Positions 31,999 through 40,874 of a stretch of DNA of 64,000 nt are shown here, one piece after another (the stretch's first letter is position 1; every line of letters begins with the position of its first letter). The translations under genes and the position numbers were made by a program. Origin of the DNA: Actinomadura sp. NAK00032 (GTDB lineage: Bacteria > Actinomycetota > Actinomycetes > Streptosporangiales > Streptosporangiaceae); the NCBI RefSeq assembly GCF_013364275.1, contig NZ_CP054932.1:8308001-8372000 (forward strand), given 5' to 3'. The notes under the pieces are model-generated. The model had not been told where the DNA came from, did no database searches, and was given only the letters and a program-made list of their open reading frames with translations.

Positions 31999-33348
31999 TG
32001 CCTCGCCCCGCCGGTACCGGACGCCGTTGGCGGCGGGCATGCGGAGGCGTTGGCTGGCCAGGGCCAGGACGAGGAGCGTCGTCAGGTGCGGGGTGAAGGA
32101 GACCAGCTCACCGGGGACGATCTCGCTCATCAGGAACCAGACGAGCAGCCCGGCCGCCGCCACCAGCGACAGCACCGCGCCGAGGTAGGCGTTGCGGACC
32201 TCGCGGCGGGCGAGGTCGGTGGTCACCCGGCCGCGCAGCCGGTTCGCCCGCAGCGCCTGCCAGACCGCGACGGCGATCAGCAGGATCGCGACGAACAGCA
32301 GCAGCGCGTGGACGGCCTGCCCGCCGCCGCGCACGTTCATCGCGTCGGTGTAGCCGAACAGCAGCGAGCCCGCGGCGAGCCCGCCCGGCCGCCAGTTGCC
32401 GAAGATCATGGCGGCGAGGCCGATGAAGCCGCGGCCGTTGGTCTGGCCGTCCTGGTAGAGCGGGGCGGCGACGGTGACGAGGAACGCGCCGGCGAGGCCG
32501 GAGAACCCGCCCGAGATGATCACGGCGGCGTACTTCATCCGGTACACCTGCACGCCGAGCGACTCGGCCGCGTACGGGTCCTCGCCGCAGGAGCGGATGC
32601 GCAGGCCGAACGGGGTCCGCCACAGGATCACGAAGCTCAGCGGGACGAGCAGCAGCGCCACCAGCGTCAGCAGCGACATGTCGCTGGTCAGCCCGCGGGT
32701 GATGCCGGCGAGGTCCGACAGCAGGAACCAGTGCCGGTCCTCCAGCGAGCCGAGCCAGTCGGGGCTCTGCCAGCCGCCGACCTTGCCGCCGGACAGCACC
32801 GGCAGCGTCAGCGTCATGATCGGATCGACCGGCGGGGACTGCCGGGGGCCGCCGCCGAGCGCCTTCGCCTCCCCGGTGTCGAAGATCAGCCCGGCCAGGA
32901 ACTGGGTCAGGCCCAGCCCGAGGATGTTGATCGCGACACCGGACACGATGTGGTCGACGCCGAACGACACGGTCGCGATGGCGTGCAGCAGCCCGCCGAG
33001 CGCGCCGCCGATGATCCCGGCGAGGACGCCGATCCACGGGCCCCACTGGTAGCCGGCCCAGGCGCCCGTCCAGGTGCCGAGGATCATCATGCCCTCAAGA
33101 CCGATGTTGATCACCCCGGACCGCTCCGACCAGAGCCCGCCGAGACCGGCCAGGAAGATCGGCACGGCGAGGCGCAGCGCGGCGCTGACCGTCCCGCTGG
33201 AGGTCACCGGGTTGGCGTCGTCGATGACGCGGACCAGCGACAGCAGCACCAGCAGCCCGGAGATGATCAGTAGGTAGTGCGGCCAGCGCAGCCGGATCTT
33301 GCCCTTGGCGGCCTTCACGGTGGCCACCGCATCGGTCGCGGCGCTCAT
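31993..33348 (-). CDS. Nucleoside ABC transporter permease (second)
   Basis: A 451-residue permease of the branched-chain-amino-acid/ribose permease superfamily, BMP-associated (NupQ-like) branch. Motifs: GGLWSERSGVINIGLEGMMI, the central LRIRSCGEDPYAAESLGVQV, and GRGFIGLAAMIFGNWRPGG. It has about 10 transmembrane helices plus extra C-terminal helices beyond the usual length of about 310-420. Its ATG overlaps the stop of the first permease (ATGA). Confidence 0.92.
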   Translation of the reverse strand: MSAATDAVATVKAAKGKIRLRWPHYLLIISGLLVLLSLVRVIDDANPVTSSGTVSAALRLAVPIFLAGLGGLWSERSGVINIGLEGMMILGTWTGAWAGYQWGPWIGVLAGIIGGALGGLLHAIATVSFGVDHIVSGVAINILGLGLTQFLAGLIFDTGEAKALGGGPRQSPPVDPIMTLTLPVLSGGKVGGWQSPDWLGSLEDRHWFLLSDLAGITRGLTSDMSLLTLVALLLVPLSFVILWRTPFGLRIRSCGEDPYAAESLGVQVYRMKYAAVIISGGFSGLAGAFLVTVAAPLYQDGQTNGRGFIGLAAMIFGNWRPGGLAAGSLLFGYTDAMNVRGGGQAVHALLLFVAILLIAVAVWQALRANRLRGRVTTDLARREVRNAYLGAVLSLVAAAGLLVWFLMSEIVPGELVSFTPHLTTLLVLALASQRLRMPAANGVRYRRGEAR

Positions 33349-34682
33349 GAGGCGCTCCCAGCGGCCTCGCGGGCCAGGTCGTGGCCGGTGGCCAGTTCGG
33401 CGGCGACGGCCCGCTGCTGCAGCCGGATCTCCCAGCGCCGGACGAGCTCGTACACGATGACGACGGTCAGCACGACCACGCCCTGCATGACCCCGACGAT
33501 CTCCTTCGGCACGTCGACCTCCTGGAGCACGTCGGAGGTCTGGTCGAGGAACGCGAACAGCAGCGCGGCGAGCGCGATGCCGGCCGGATGGTTGCGCCCG
33601 AGCAGCGCCACCGTGATGCCGGTGAAGCCGAGCCCGGCCGGGAAGTTCAGCGAGTACTCATAGGACGCGCCGAGCAGCTCCGGCATGCCGATCAGGCCGG
33701 CCACCACGCCGGACGCGATCATCGTGTAGACGATCATGCGGCGGGCGTTGACGCCGCTGGCCTGCGCGGCGGACGCCGACAGCCCCGACACCCTCAGGTC
33801 GAAGCCGAACCGGGTGTAGTTGATCACGACCCAGAACACGATCCCGACGAGGACCGCGAGCGGCAGCAGCCCGTACACGTCGCCGGGCAGGTCGATGCCG
33901 ATCGAGGACAGGAAGCCGTTCAGCGACCCGACCCGTCCCGACTCGGGGATCTGCGCGGTCGCGACGTTGTTGCTGCCCGGCCGCACCTCGGCGAGCCGCT
34001 TGTCGTTCAGCAGGTAGGCGATGACGCCGGTCGCGATCGCGTTCAGCATGATCGTGGACAGCACCTCGCTGACCCCGCGGGTCACCTTCAGCACGCCCGC
34101 GATCGCGGCCCACAGCCCGCCGACCACCATCGCCGCGACGATCACCAGCAGCTGGCCGAGCGGCGCGGGCAGCGCGACCGCGCCGCCGAGGGCGGCGGCG
34201 AGGAACGCGGCGATCCGGTACTGGCCGTCCACGCCGATGTTCAGCAGCGCCATCCGGAAGCCGATCGCCACCGCGACCGCCGACAGGTAGTACCGGGTCG
34301 CGCGGTTGAGGATGTCGACGATCGAGTTCTCGGTGGTGCCGTAGTCGACCATGCTCTGGATCGAGCTGATCGGGTCGGCGCCGGTGACCCGCAGCAGGAT
34401 CATCGTGATGCCGAGCGAGATCAGCAGCGCCAGCACCGGCGCGCCGATCTTCAGGCCGAGCCCGGTCGGGCCCATCCCGCGCAGGATCGCCTTCCACGCC
34501 GGCACCGGCTCCGGGACGCCCTTGCCGGCGTCCTCCGGGGCGGCGGGCGGCGCGTCCTTCGGCGTCTCCTCGGCGGACTCGGCGCGCTCCGCGGGCTCCG
34601 CGGGCTCCGCGGGCTTCGCGGGCTCGGGGGCCTCGGGGGGTTCGCCGTCGCCCGGGGGCGTCGGGTCCTTCGGCCCGCTCAT
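33345..34682 (-). CDS. Nucleoside ABC transporter permease (first)
   Basis: A 445-residue permease (NupP-like). The first 55 residues are a low-complexity Pro/Glu/Ala tract with repeated PAEPAE-like units, predicted cytoplasmic and disordered. The membrane domain starts near residue 70; RMALLNIGVDGQYRIAAFLA, ARGSNNV-like loop RPGSNNVATAQIPESG, and GLGFTGITVALLGRNHPAG fit the BMP-transporter permease family. It overlaps both neighbours by four bases. Confidence 0.92.
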   Translation of the reverse strand: MSGPKDPTPPGDGEPPEAPEPAKPAEPAEPAERAESAEETPKDAPPAAPEDAGKGVPEPVPAWKAILRGMGPTGLGLKIGAPVLALLISLGITMILLRVTGADPISSIQSMVDYGTTENSIVDILNRATRYYLSAVAVAIGFRMALLNIGVDGQYRIAAFLAAALGGAVALPAPLGQLLVIVAAMVVGGLWAAIAGVLKVTRGVSEVLSTIMLNAIATGVIAYLLNDKRLAEVRPGSNNVATAQIPESGRVGSLNGFLSSIGIDLPGDVYGLLPLAVLVGIVFWVVINYTRFGFDLRVSGLSASAAQASGVNARRMIVYTMIASGVVAGLIGMPELLGASYEYSLNFPAGLGFTGITVALLGRNHPAGIALAALLFAFLDQTSDVLQEVDVPKEIVGVMQGVVVLTVVIVYELVRRWEIRLQQRAVAAELATGHDLAREAAGSAS

Positions 34683-36217
34683 GAGGCGCCGCCGGCGCCG
34701 GTCATCGCGGAGCCGAGCTCCTCGGGGGTGACGGTCCGCGGATCGACCTCCGCGACCAGCCGGCCCCGCAGGATCACGTGCAGGGTGTCGGACATACCGA
34801 TGAGTTCCTCAAGATCGGCGCTGATCAGCAGCACGGCCAGCCCGTCCGCGCGGGCCTGCCGCAGGTAGTCCCAGATGGCGGCCTGGGCGCCGACGTCGAT
34901 GCCGCGCGTCGGGTGCGCGGCGATCAGCAGGTGCGGGTCGCCGGACATCTCCCGGCCGACGATGAGCTTCTGCTGGTTGCCGCCCGACAGCGCGGCGGCG
35001 GGCACCTCGATGCCCGGTGTCCGGACGTCGTACTCGCGGACGATCCGGGTGGTGTCGCGGCGGGCGCCGCGCCGGTCCGTCCAGGGGCCGCGGACGTTCG
35101 GCCTGCGGGTCTGGTGGCCGAGCATCCGGTTCTCCCAGAGCGTCCCCTCCAGGATGAGCCCGTGCCGGTGCCGGTCCTCCGGGATGTAGGCGATGCCGGC
35201 CTCGCGGCGCCGCCGGGTCGCCCAGTGCGCGATGTCGTCGCCGCCGTACACGATCGTGCCGGTGTCGGCGTGCCGGATGCCCATGATCGCTTCGATGAGC
35301 TCGGTCTGCCCGTTGCCCTCGACCCCGGCCAGCCCGACGATCTCCCCGCGCCGGATGCGCAACGACACGTCGTCCACCACGGGACGGCCCTCGGAGGTCA
35401 GCACCGTCAGCCCGCCGATGTCCAGCTGGACGTCCTCGGTGACGGTCGACTCGCGCAGCTCGGGGGTGGGCAGCTCGGACCCGACCATCAGCTCGGCGAG
35501 CCGCCGGGAGGTGACCCCGGCGGGGTCGAGCCGGGTCGCGACGGTGGTGCCGCGCCGGATCACCGAGATGGTGTCGGCGACGGCGAGCACCTCGTCCAGC
35601 TTGTGCGAGATGAACAGCACGGTGAGGCCCTCGGCGCGCAGCTCCCGCAGGTTGCCGAACAGCTCGTCGACCTCCTGCGGGACGAGCACCGCGGTCGGCT
35701 CGTCCAGGATCAGCACGCGGGCGCCCCGGTACAGCACCTTGAGGATCTCCACGCGCTGCCGCTCGCCGACGCCGAGGTCCTCCACCAGCGTGTCGGGGTC
35801 GACGCGCAGCCCGTAGGCCCGCGCCATCTCCTTGATCTTGGCGCGGGCGGCGGCGAAGTCGATCCGGCCGCGCCGCCACCCCTTGCCGCGGGGCTCGGCG
35901 CCGAGGACCACGTTCTCCAGCACGGTCAGGTTGTCGGCCAGCTTGAAGTGCTGGTGGACCATGCCGATGCCGCGGCCGATCGCGTCGGCCGGGGTCCGGA
36001 AGGAGACCTGCTCGCCGTCGACCTCGATGGTGCCCTCGTCCGGCCGCTGCATCCCGTAGAGGATCTTCATCAGCGTGGACTTGCCGGCGCCGTTCTCGCC
36101 GCAGAGCGCGTGCACCTCGCCGCGCTCGATGGTGAGGTTGATGTCGCGGTTGGCCACCACTCCGGGGAACCGCTTGGTGATCGATGTCAGCCGCACGGCC
36201 GGCACCTGGTCAGGCAC
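34679..36217 (-). CDS. Nucleoside ABC transporter ATP-binding protein (duplicated ATPase)
   Basis: A 512-residue ATPase with two ABC domains, as in sugar/nucleoside importers (NupO-like). Domain 1: Walker A GENGAGKSTLMKILYG, VHQHFKLADNLTVLENV, signature LGVGERQRVEILK and Walker B VLILDEPTAVLVPQE. Domain 2: degenerate Walker A GVEGNGQTELIEAIMG, signature LSGGNQQKLIVGREM and AAHPTRGIDVGAQ, where the Walker B Glu is replaced. The GTG at 36217 is preferred because AGGAGGGG precedes it by about six bases; the upstream in-frame ATG has no such site. Confidence 0.93.
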   Translation of the reverse strand: MPDQVPAVRLTSITKRFPGVVANRDINLTIERGEVHALCGENGAGKSTLMKILYGMQRPDEGTIEVDGEQVSFRTPADAIGRGIGMVHQHFKLADNLTVLENVVLGAEPRGKGWRRGRIDFAAARAKIKEMARAYGLRVDPDTLVEDLGVGERQRVEILKVLYRGARVLILDEPTAVLVPQEVDELFGNLRELRAEGLTVLFISHKLDEVLAVADTISVIRRGTTVATRLDPAGVTSRRLAELMVGSELPTPELRESTVTEDVQLDIGGLTVLTSEGRPVVDDVSLRIRRGEIVGLAGVEGNGQTELIEAIMGIRHADTGTIVYGGDDIAHWATRRRREAGIAYIPEDRHRHGLILEGTLWENRMLGHQTRRPNVRGPWTDRRGARRDTTRIVREYDVRTPGIEVPAAALSGGNQQKLIVGREMSGDPHLLIAAHPTRGIDVGAQAAIWDYLRQARADGLAVLLISADLEELIGMSDTLHVILRGRLVAEVDPRTVTPEELGSAMTGAGGAS

Positions 36218-36288
36218 GAGTGCCCCTCCTGCCTCGAACGTGGACGGACGGCACCGCGGGCGCGGGACGGGGCCGGGGACACGCCGCC

Positions 36289-36324
36289 GCACCGGGGGCC
36301 GTCCGCCTGGACGGTCCCCGGTGC
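36289..36324 (-). terminator. Strong hairpin between the bmp lipoprotein gene and the ATPase gene
   Basis: Arms 36289-36304 and 36309-36324 pair at 15 of 16 positions (one G-U type mismatch) around a GCCT loop. Located between the first operon gene and the ATPase gene, it probably stabilises the lipoprotein mRNA and limits transcription of the rest, giving excess binding protein. Confidence 0.65.
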
Positions 36325-36399
36325 GCGGTCGCCGCCGGATGGCGCGGCCTCACGCCGCCACCGCGCGGGAAGGCGTCCCCGCGCTCCCCGGTCGCCGGC

Positions 36400-37461
36400 T
36401 CACGTGTCGGTCGGGACCTTGATCTCGCCGCTGACGATCTTGGCCTTGAACTCGTCCAGCTTGGCCTTGATGTCGTCGACGTTGCCGCCGGACGTCGCGT
36501 AGCCGACCCCGTCGTTCTTGAGGTCGTACGTCGTCGTGCCCGCCTTGAAGGTGCCCTTGGCGACGCTCTCGACGAAGTCGAACACCGAGAGGTCGACGTG
36601 CTTCACCATCGAGGTGAGGATGTGCTGCTTCACCCCGGCGACCGCGGGCTGGTTGTACTGGTCGGAGTCGACGCCGATGGCCCACTTGCCGGCCCCGCCG
36701 ACGGTCTTGATGACGCCGATGCCGGCGCCGCCCGCGGCGTGGTAGATGACGTCCGCGCCCTGGTCGAGCTGGCCCTTGGCGGCCTCGTTGCCGAGGCTGG
36801 TGTCCTTGAAGCCGTTGTAGTTCGGCGGCTCGGTCAGGTACTTCGCCGGCAGGATCTTGATGCTCGGCTTGGCGGCCTTCGCGCCCGCCTCGTAGCCCGC
36901 CTGGAACTTGTGGATCAGCGGCACGTTGACGCCGCCGATGAACCCGATCGTGCCGGACTTGGACTTCAGCGCCGCGGCCGCGCCGACGAGGAACGAGCCC
37001 TGCTCCTCCGCGAAGCAGGCGCCGTGGACGTTCGCGCCGTCGACCTTGCACTGGTCGGCGTCGACGACGAGGAACTTGGTGTTCGGGAAGTCCTTGGCGA
37101 CCTTGACGATCGAGGTGGTGTAGGCGAAGCCGACACCGATGATCGGGTTGTAGCCCTTGTTGGCGAGCAGCCGCAGGCGGGACTCCTTGTCGGAGTCCGG
37201 CTCGTCCGGCTTGGCCGAGATCTCCTCGGTCTGGACGTTGAGGTCCTTCTTGGCCTTGTCGAGGCCCGCGGCGGCCGAGTCGTTGAAGGACTGGTCGCCG
37301 CGGCCGCCGATGTCGAAGGCCAGACCGATCTTGAGGGTCTTCTTGCCGCCATCGTCGGCACCGTCACCGGTGTCCGCCTTCTTGCCGCCGCACGCGGAAG
37401 CGCTGAGCAGCAGCGCCGCACCCGTCACGCTGACGAGCGTAGTCTTCAGTCCACGGCGCAA
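36400..37461 (-). CDS. BMP-family nucleoside-binding lipoprotein
   Basis: A 353-residue solute-binding lipoprotein. Lipid-modified Cys lies in LLLSASACGGKK near residue 24. The PnrA/BMP fold shows IGLAFDIGGRGDQSFNDSAA (base-stacking Phe and Asn-Asp loop), GVGFAYTTSIVKVAKDFPNT, EEQGSFLVGAAAAL, GFIGGVNVPLIHKFQAGYEA and VIYHAAGGAGIGVIKT. BMP proteins bind purine nucleosides in many bacteria. The TTG start at 37461 is chosen: AAGGAG lies seven bases upstream and the signal peptide begins there; the ATG 51 bases upstream would put the promoter region into the gene. First gene of the six-gene uptake/salvage operon. Confidence 0.92.
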   Translation of the reverse strand: MRRGLKTTLVSVTGAALLLSASACGGKKADTGDGADDGGKKTLKIGLAFDIGGRGDQSFNDSAAAGLDKAKKDLNVQTEEISAKPDEPDSDKESRLRLLANKGYNPIIGVGFAYTTSIVKVAKDFPNTKFLVVDADQCKVDGANVHGACFAEEQGSFLVGAAAALKSKSGTIGFIGGVNVPLIHKFQAGYEAGAKAAKPSIKILPAKYLTEPPNYNGFKDTSLGNEAAKGQLDQGADVIYHAAGGAGIGVIKTVGGAGKWAIGVDSDQYNQPAVAGVKQHILTSMVKHVDLSVFDFVESVAKGTFKAGTTTYDLKNDGVGYATSGGNVDDIKAKLDEFKAKIVSGEIKVPTDT

Positions 37462-37588
37462 GGTAGCGCTCCTTCCGTTCCCCACCCACGGTCCGGTGGC
37501 CGATGCGGTCACCGAAATCGATGGGACGCTACCTCGCTAAAGAGGGCAAACCTCCCGCCTGCACCGATTCGCAACAGGTCCGTTACCA

Positions 37589-37600
37589 ATGCGTACGCAT
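37589..37600. promoter_or_regulatory. Perfect 12-bp palindrome upstream of the nucleoside operon
   Basis: ATGCGTACGCAT, about 128 bp before the bmp start and 24 bp from the amidohydrolase stop. A candidate operator (LacI/GntR-type size) for the nucleoside operon; no regulator gene is adjacent. Confidence 0.45.
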
Positions 37601-37623
37601 ATCGCCACAGGTCAGCGGCGGGA

Positions 37624-39084
37624 TCAGGCCAGGGCGGCACCTTCGATCCGCTCGGCGTCGCCGGGCCGGCCGCCCTCCCACAGGGCGGTCAGCGCGGTCG
37701 CGCTCAGCACCCGCAGGCCGACCGCGACGCACCGCTCGTCGACGTCGAAGTCGCCGCGGTGCAGGTCGTACTCGCCGGGCGAGCCGGGGGTGCGGACGCC
37801 GAGCCGGGCCAGCGCGCCGGGGATCGACTCCAGGTACCAGCCGAAGTCCTCGCCGCCGAGGCTCTGCGGGGTCGGCACGACGCCCTCCTCGTCCATGACC
37901 TGGGCGGCGGCGTCGCGGAACATCTGCACGCTGGCCGCCTCGTTCACGGTCGGCGGGACGCCCCGGACGTACTCCAGCGACGCCTCCACGTCGTAGGCGG
38001 CGGCGACCGACTGCAGCAGCGCCTTCATCATCTCCGGCGCGCGGTGCCACGCCTCGTCGTCCAGGCAGCGGACGGTGCCCTCGGCGATGCCGTCGTCCGG
38101 GATCGCGTTGGCGACGGACCCGGCCGACACCCGCCCCCACACCAGCGACAGGCTGGAGCGCGGGTCGACGCGCCGCGACAGCGCGGACGGCAGCTCGGTG
38201 ACGATCTTGGCGAGCGCGTACACCAGGTCGGCGGTCAGGTGCGGCCGGGCGGTGTGCCCGCCGGGACCGGTGACCTTGACGTACACCTTGTCGCAGGCCG
38301 CGGTGATCGGGCCGGTGCGCAGCCCCAGCTGGCCGACCTCGATGCGCGGGTCGCAGTGCAGCGCGAACGCGCGGTCGACGCCCGCGATGCCGCCGGCCGC
38401 CATCACGTCCAGCGCCCCGCCGGGGGTCTCCTCGGCGGGCTGGAACAGCAGCCGGACCCGGCCCGGCAGCAGCCCAGCCTCGGCCTGCTGCGCCAGGAAC
38501 AGGCCCGCGCCCAGCACCATCACGGTGTGGACGTCGTGGCCGCACGCGTGCGCGACGCCGGGGACGGTCGACCGGTACGGGACGCCCTCCTTCTCGTCCT
38601 GCAGCGGGAGCGCGTCGATGTCGGCCCGCAGCGCGACCGTGGTGCCGTCGGCGGGGCCGATGTCGCAGAACAGCCCGGTGCCCTTCGGCAGGATCACCGG
38701 GTCGAGGCCGGCGGCGCGCAGCCGCTCGGCGATCTTCGCGGTCGTGCGGTGCTCGGCGTAGCCCAGCTCGGGGTGCGCGTGCAGGTCGCGGCGGAAGGCG
38801 ATCAGCTCGGCCTCGTGCGCGGCGAGGAAGGCGTCGAGCTCCGGCTGGAGGACGGCGCCGCCGAGGGGCACCGGCGCGGGCCTGGCCGCGTCGGCGGAGG
38901 CGGCGGGCGAGGCGGCGGCGTCGGGCATGGCGGTCGCGTCGGCGGGCGCGGCGGGTGCGGGCGCCGCGTCGCCGGGTGCCGCGGGCCCGGTCAGGCGGCC
39001 GGCGGCGCCGGCCTCCCGGTCCACGTGGTCCGCGGCGGTGGATGGTTCAAGACCGGGCATCACCCCGGGTCCCGGATGTGTCAT
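37624..39084 (-). CDS. M20 family amidohydrolase with Ala/Pro-rich N-terminal extension
   Basis: An M20-type metallo-amidohydrolase (hippurate hydrolase/IAA-amino acid hydrolase group). The family region starts at LDAFLAAHEAELIAFRRDLH; metal-site motifs are AHPELGYAEHRT, ALRADIDALPLQDEKEG, HACGHDVHTVMVLGA, LFQPAEETPGGA and ALHCDPRIEVGQLG. The dimerisation insert GGHTARPHLTADLV is present. About 65-75 residues of Ala/Pro-rich sequence precede the catalytic part, so the true start is uncertain: 39084 (used), 39060 and 38928 are all possible, and the frame is open further up. Substrate unknown. Confidence 0.82.
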   Translation of the reverse strand: MTHPGPGVMPGLEPSTAADHVDREAGAAGRLTGPAAPGDAAPAPAAPADATAMPDAAASPAASADAARPAPVPLGGAVLQPELDAFLAAHEAELIAFRRDLHAHPELGYAEHRTTAKIAERLRAAGLDPVILPKGTGLFCDIGPADGTTVALRADIDALPLQDEKEGVPYRSTVPGVAHACGHDVHTVMVLGAGLFLAQQAEAGLLPGRVRLLFQPAEETPGGALDVMAAGGIAGVDRAFALHCDPRIEVGQLGLRTGPITAACDKVYVKVTGPGGHTARPHLTADLVYALAKIVTELPSALSRRVDPRSSLSLVWGRVSAGSVANAIPDDGIAEGTVRCLDDEAWHRAPEMMKALLQSVAAAYDVEASLEYVRGVPPTVNEAASVQMFRDAAAQVMDEEGVVPTPQSLGGEDFGWYLESIPGALARLGVRTPGSPGEYDLHRGDFDVDERCVAVGLRVLSATALTALWEGGRPGDAERIEGAALA

Positions 39085-39289
39085 CTGCGCCCCCTGCGCG
39101 ACGGCGGTGCCGAACGGCGCCCGCCCGGTGGTGCTCCCGTTCTCGGGAACGTTCTCTGCTACCTGTTCGCTCTTCGGCCTCTTCGCGTTCACGGGTCCGG
39201 ACGGGTTCGCGGGTCCGGCCTGGTCGGGGCGGCCGGAGGGGTTCGCCGGCCCGACCCGCTCGGCGGGACGGGCCGTCCGCTGCGGCCTG

Positions 39290-40456
39290 TCAGGCTCCGG
39301 CATGAACGACCTCCCCCAGTGTGACGAACCGGTCCTCCGCGAGCTCGGTGATCGCCGCGTCGACGATGTTCTCCAGCGTGCCGCCGGCGGCCCGGATCGC
39401 GCGCTGCCGCTCGTACGGGGCGCCGTGCTCCAGTACCTCGCTCGCGACCTTGAGCTCCTCGGCGCAGCCGAGCCGGTCGGCGACGGGCTCCAGCTCCCGG
39501 ATCAGCTCGTACAGTTCGTCGCGCAGCGGCGCGGTGCTGCCGCGGTCGTCGGTGATCACGATCGCGTCCAGCCCGTATCTCGTCGCGCGCCACTTGTTGT
39601 CGCGCACCACCCAGGCGGCCGGGCGGGGCAGCGTGTAGCCCCGGTCGAGCTGCTGATCGAACAGCGTGACCAGGCTCTGGCACAGTGCCGCGGCCATCCC
39701 CACCTCGCGCATGGTGGGGATGCCGTCGAACATCCTGATCTCGATGGTGCCGAAGTCGGGATGCGGGCGGATGTCCCACCAGACCTCTTTGATGCTCCTT
39801 ATGGTTCCCGAACGCATCAGCGTGGCCATGTAATCCTCGAAGGCCGCCCAGTCGTCTAGCAGGTGGGGCGGCCCCGCGGTCGGCATCTGGCCGAACACGA
39901 CCGCCCGGCAGGACGCGAGGCCGGTGTCGCCGGCGCTCCAGAACGGGCTGGACGCGGTCAGGGCGAGGAAGTGCGGAAGGTAGGACGAGAGCGCGTTGAT
40001 GATCGGGATGGCCTTCGCGCCGTCGGAGACGCCGACGTGGACGTGAACGCCGAAGGTCTGGATGCGGCGGGCCAGCCACTGCATCTCCTCGACGAGCTGG
40101 GCGTAGCGGCCCATGGGCGCCATCACGGCGTCCCGCCAGTCGCTGATCGGGTGGGTGCCGGTGCAGGCCAGCGCGATGCCCCGCTCGGCGGCGGCGCCGC
40201 GCAGCGCGGTCAGGGTGCCGGAGAGGTCGGCCTTGGCCTCGCCCACGGTGTCGCAGATGCCGGTCACGACCTCGACCATCGACTCCATCAGCTCGTGGCG
40301 GATCCGGGGATTGTCGCCGTCGAGGCTGAGCGCGGGCAGGGCGGCGAGCACCTCGCGTGCGTCCTGCCGCAGGTGCCTGGTCTCCGCATCGACCAGCTGG
40401 ATCTCCCACTCGACGCCCAGCGTCGCGCCGTTCGATGCGTTGAAGTCAATGGCCAC
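39290..40456 (-). CDS. Carboxylate-amine ligase / glutamate-cysteine ligase-like (GCS2)
   Basis: A 388-residue GCS2-family enzyme. The N-terminus NASNGATLGVEWEIQLVDAE carries the metal-binding Glu pair; HELMESMVEVVTGICDTVGE, THPISDWRD and GVHVHVGVSDGAKAIPIINA follow, as does RPHPDFGTIEIRMFDGIPT. The family (YbdK-like and EgtA-like) makes gamma-glutamyl amides such as gamma-glutamylcysteine. A GTG at 40456 is the chosen start: GGAGG lies exactly six bases upstream. It precedes the amidohydrolase on the same strand, separated by about 200 bp from its likely start. Confidence 0.88.
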   Translation of the reverse strand: MAIDFNASNGATLGVEWEIQLVDAETRHLRQDAREVLAALPALSLDGDNPRIRHELMESMVEVVTGICDTVGEAKADLSGTLTALRGAAAERGIALACTGTHPISDWRDAVMAPMGRYAQLVEEMQWLARRIQTFGVHVHVGVSDGAKAIPIINALSSYLPHFLALTASSPFWSAGDTGLASCRAVVFGQMPTAGPPHLLDDWAAFEDYMATLMRSGTIRSIKEVWWDIRPHPDFGTIEIRMFDGIPTMREVGMAAALCQSLVTLFDQQLDRGYTLPRPAAWVVRDNKWRATRYGLDAIVITDDRGSTAPLRDELYELIRELEPVADRLGCAEELKVASEVLEHGAPYERQRAIRAAGGTLENIVDAAITELAEDRFVTLGEVVHAGA

Positions 40457-40874
40457 GGCCAACCTCCGTCCACAATCCTTGCAGGTCGTTGCGTGGCACG
40501 TGGCGCAATTCAGCCAGCGGGTCCCTAAGCCTGGACAAACGCCGGTCCAGGTCACGTGTTCGCTCCATGATGGCGCCCGTGCCCGCCACCCTGCCGGATG
40601 TCCATGCCCTTTGCGGATCAATTGACTCATGCGGGCGGGGGGCGGACCTTCACGGGTCCTACTTTCCGGTCATTGATCTTGTCCGGGACACCACTAGATC
40701 GAACTAGTCAGGCTGCCCAAAACTACCTTTCATGACGGACGGTAACCGGCAGCGGGCGTCCCTTACATACCGTCATATCACGTTTGCGTCATCCGTCGCT
40801 TCCGTACCGTGCTTGCCGCGTTCGCGGTCGGGTACCCCTTCGCCGGATACGTCGCCTACTCTTCGGGGGAAGTC
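40457..40874. other. 418-bp divergent intergenic region
   Basis: No gene is supported here. It holds the near-palindrome ACTAGATCGAACTAGT (40693-40708, 14 of 16 positions symmetric) and TACTCT (40857-40862), a possible -10 upstream of the carboxypeptidase. Somewhat AT-richer than flanking genes between 40670 and 40800. Confidence 0.45.
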
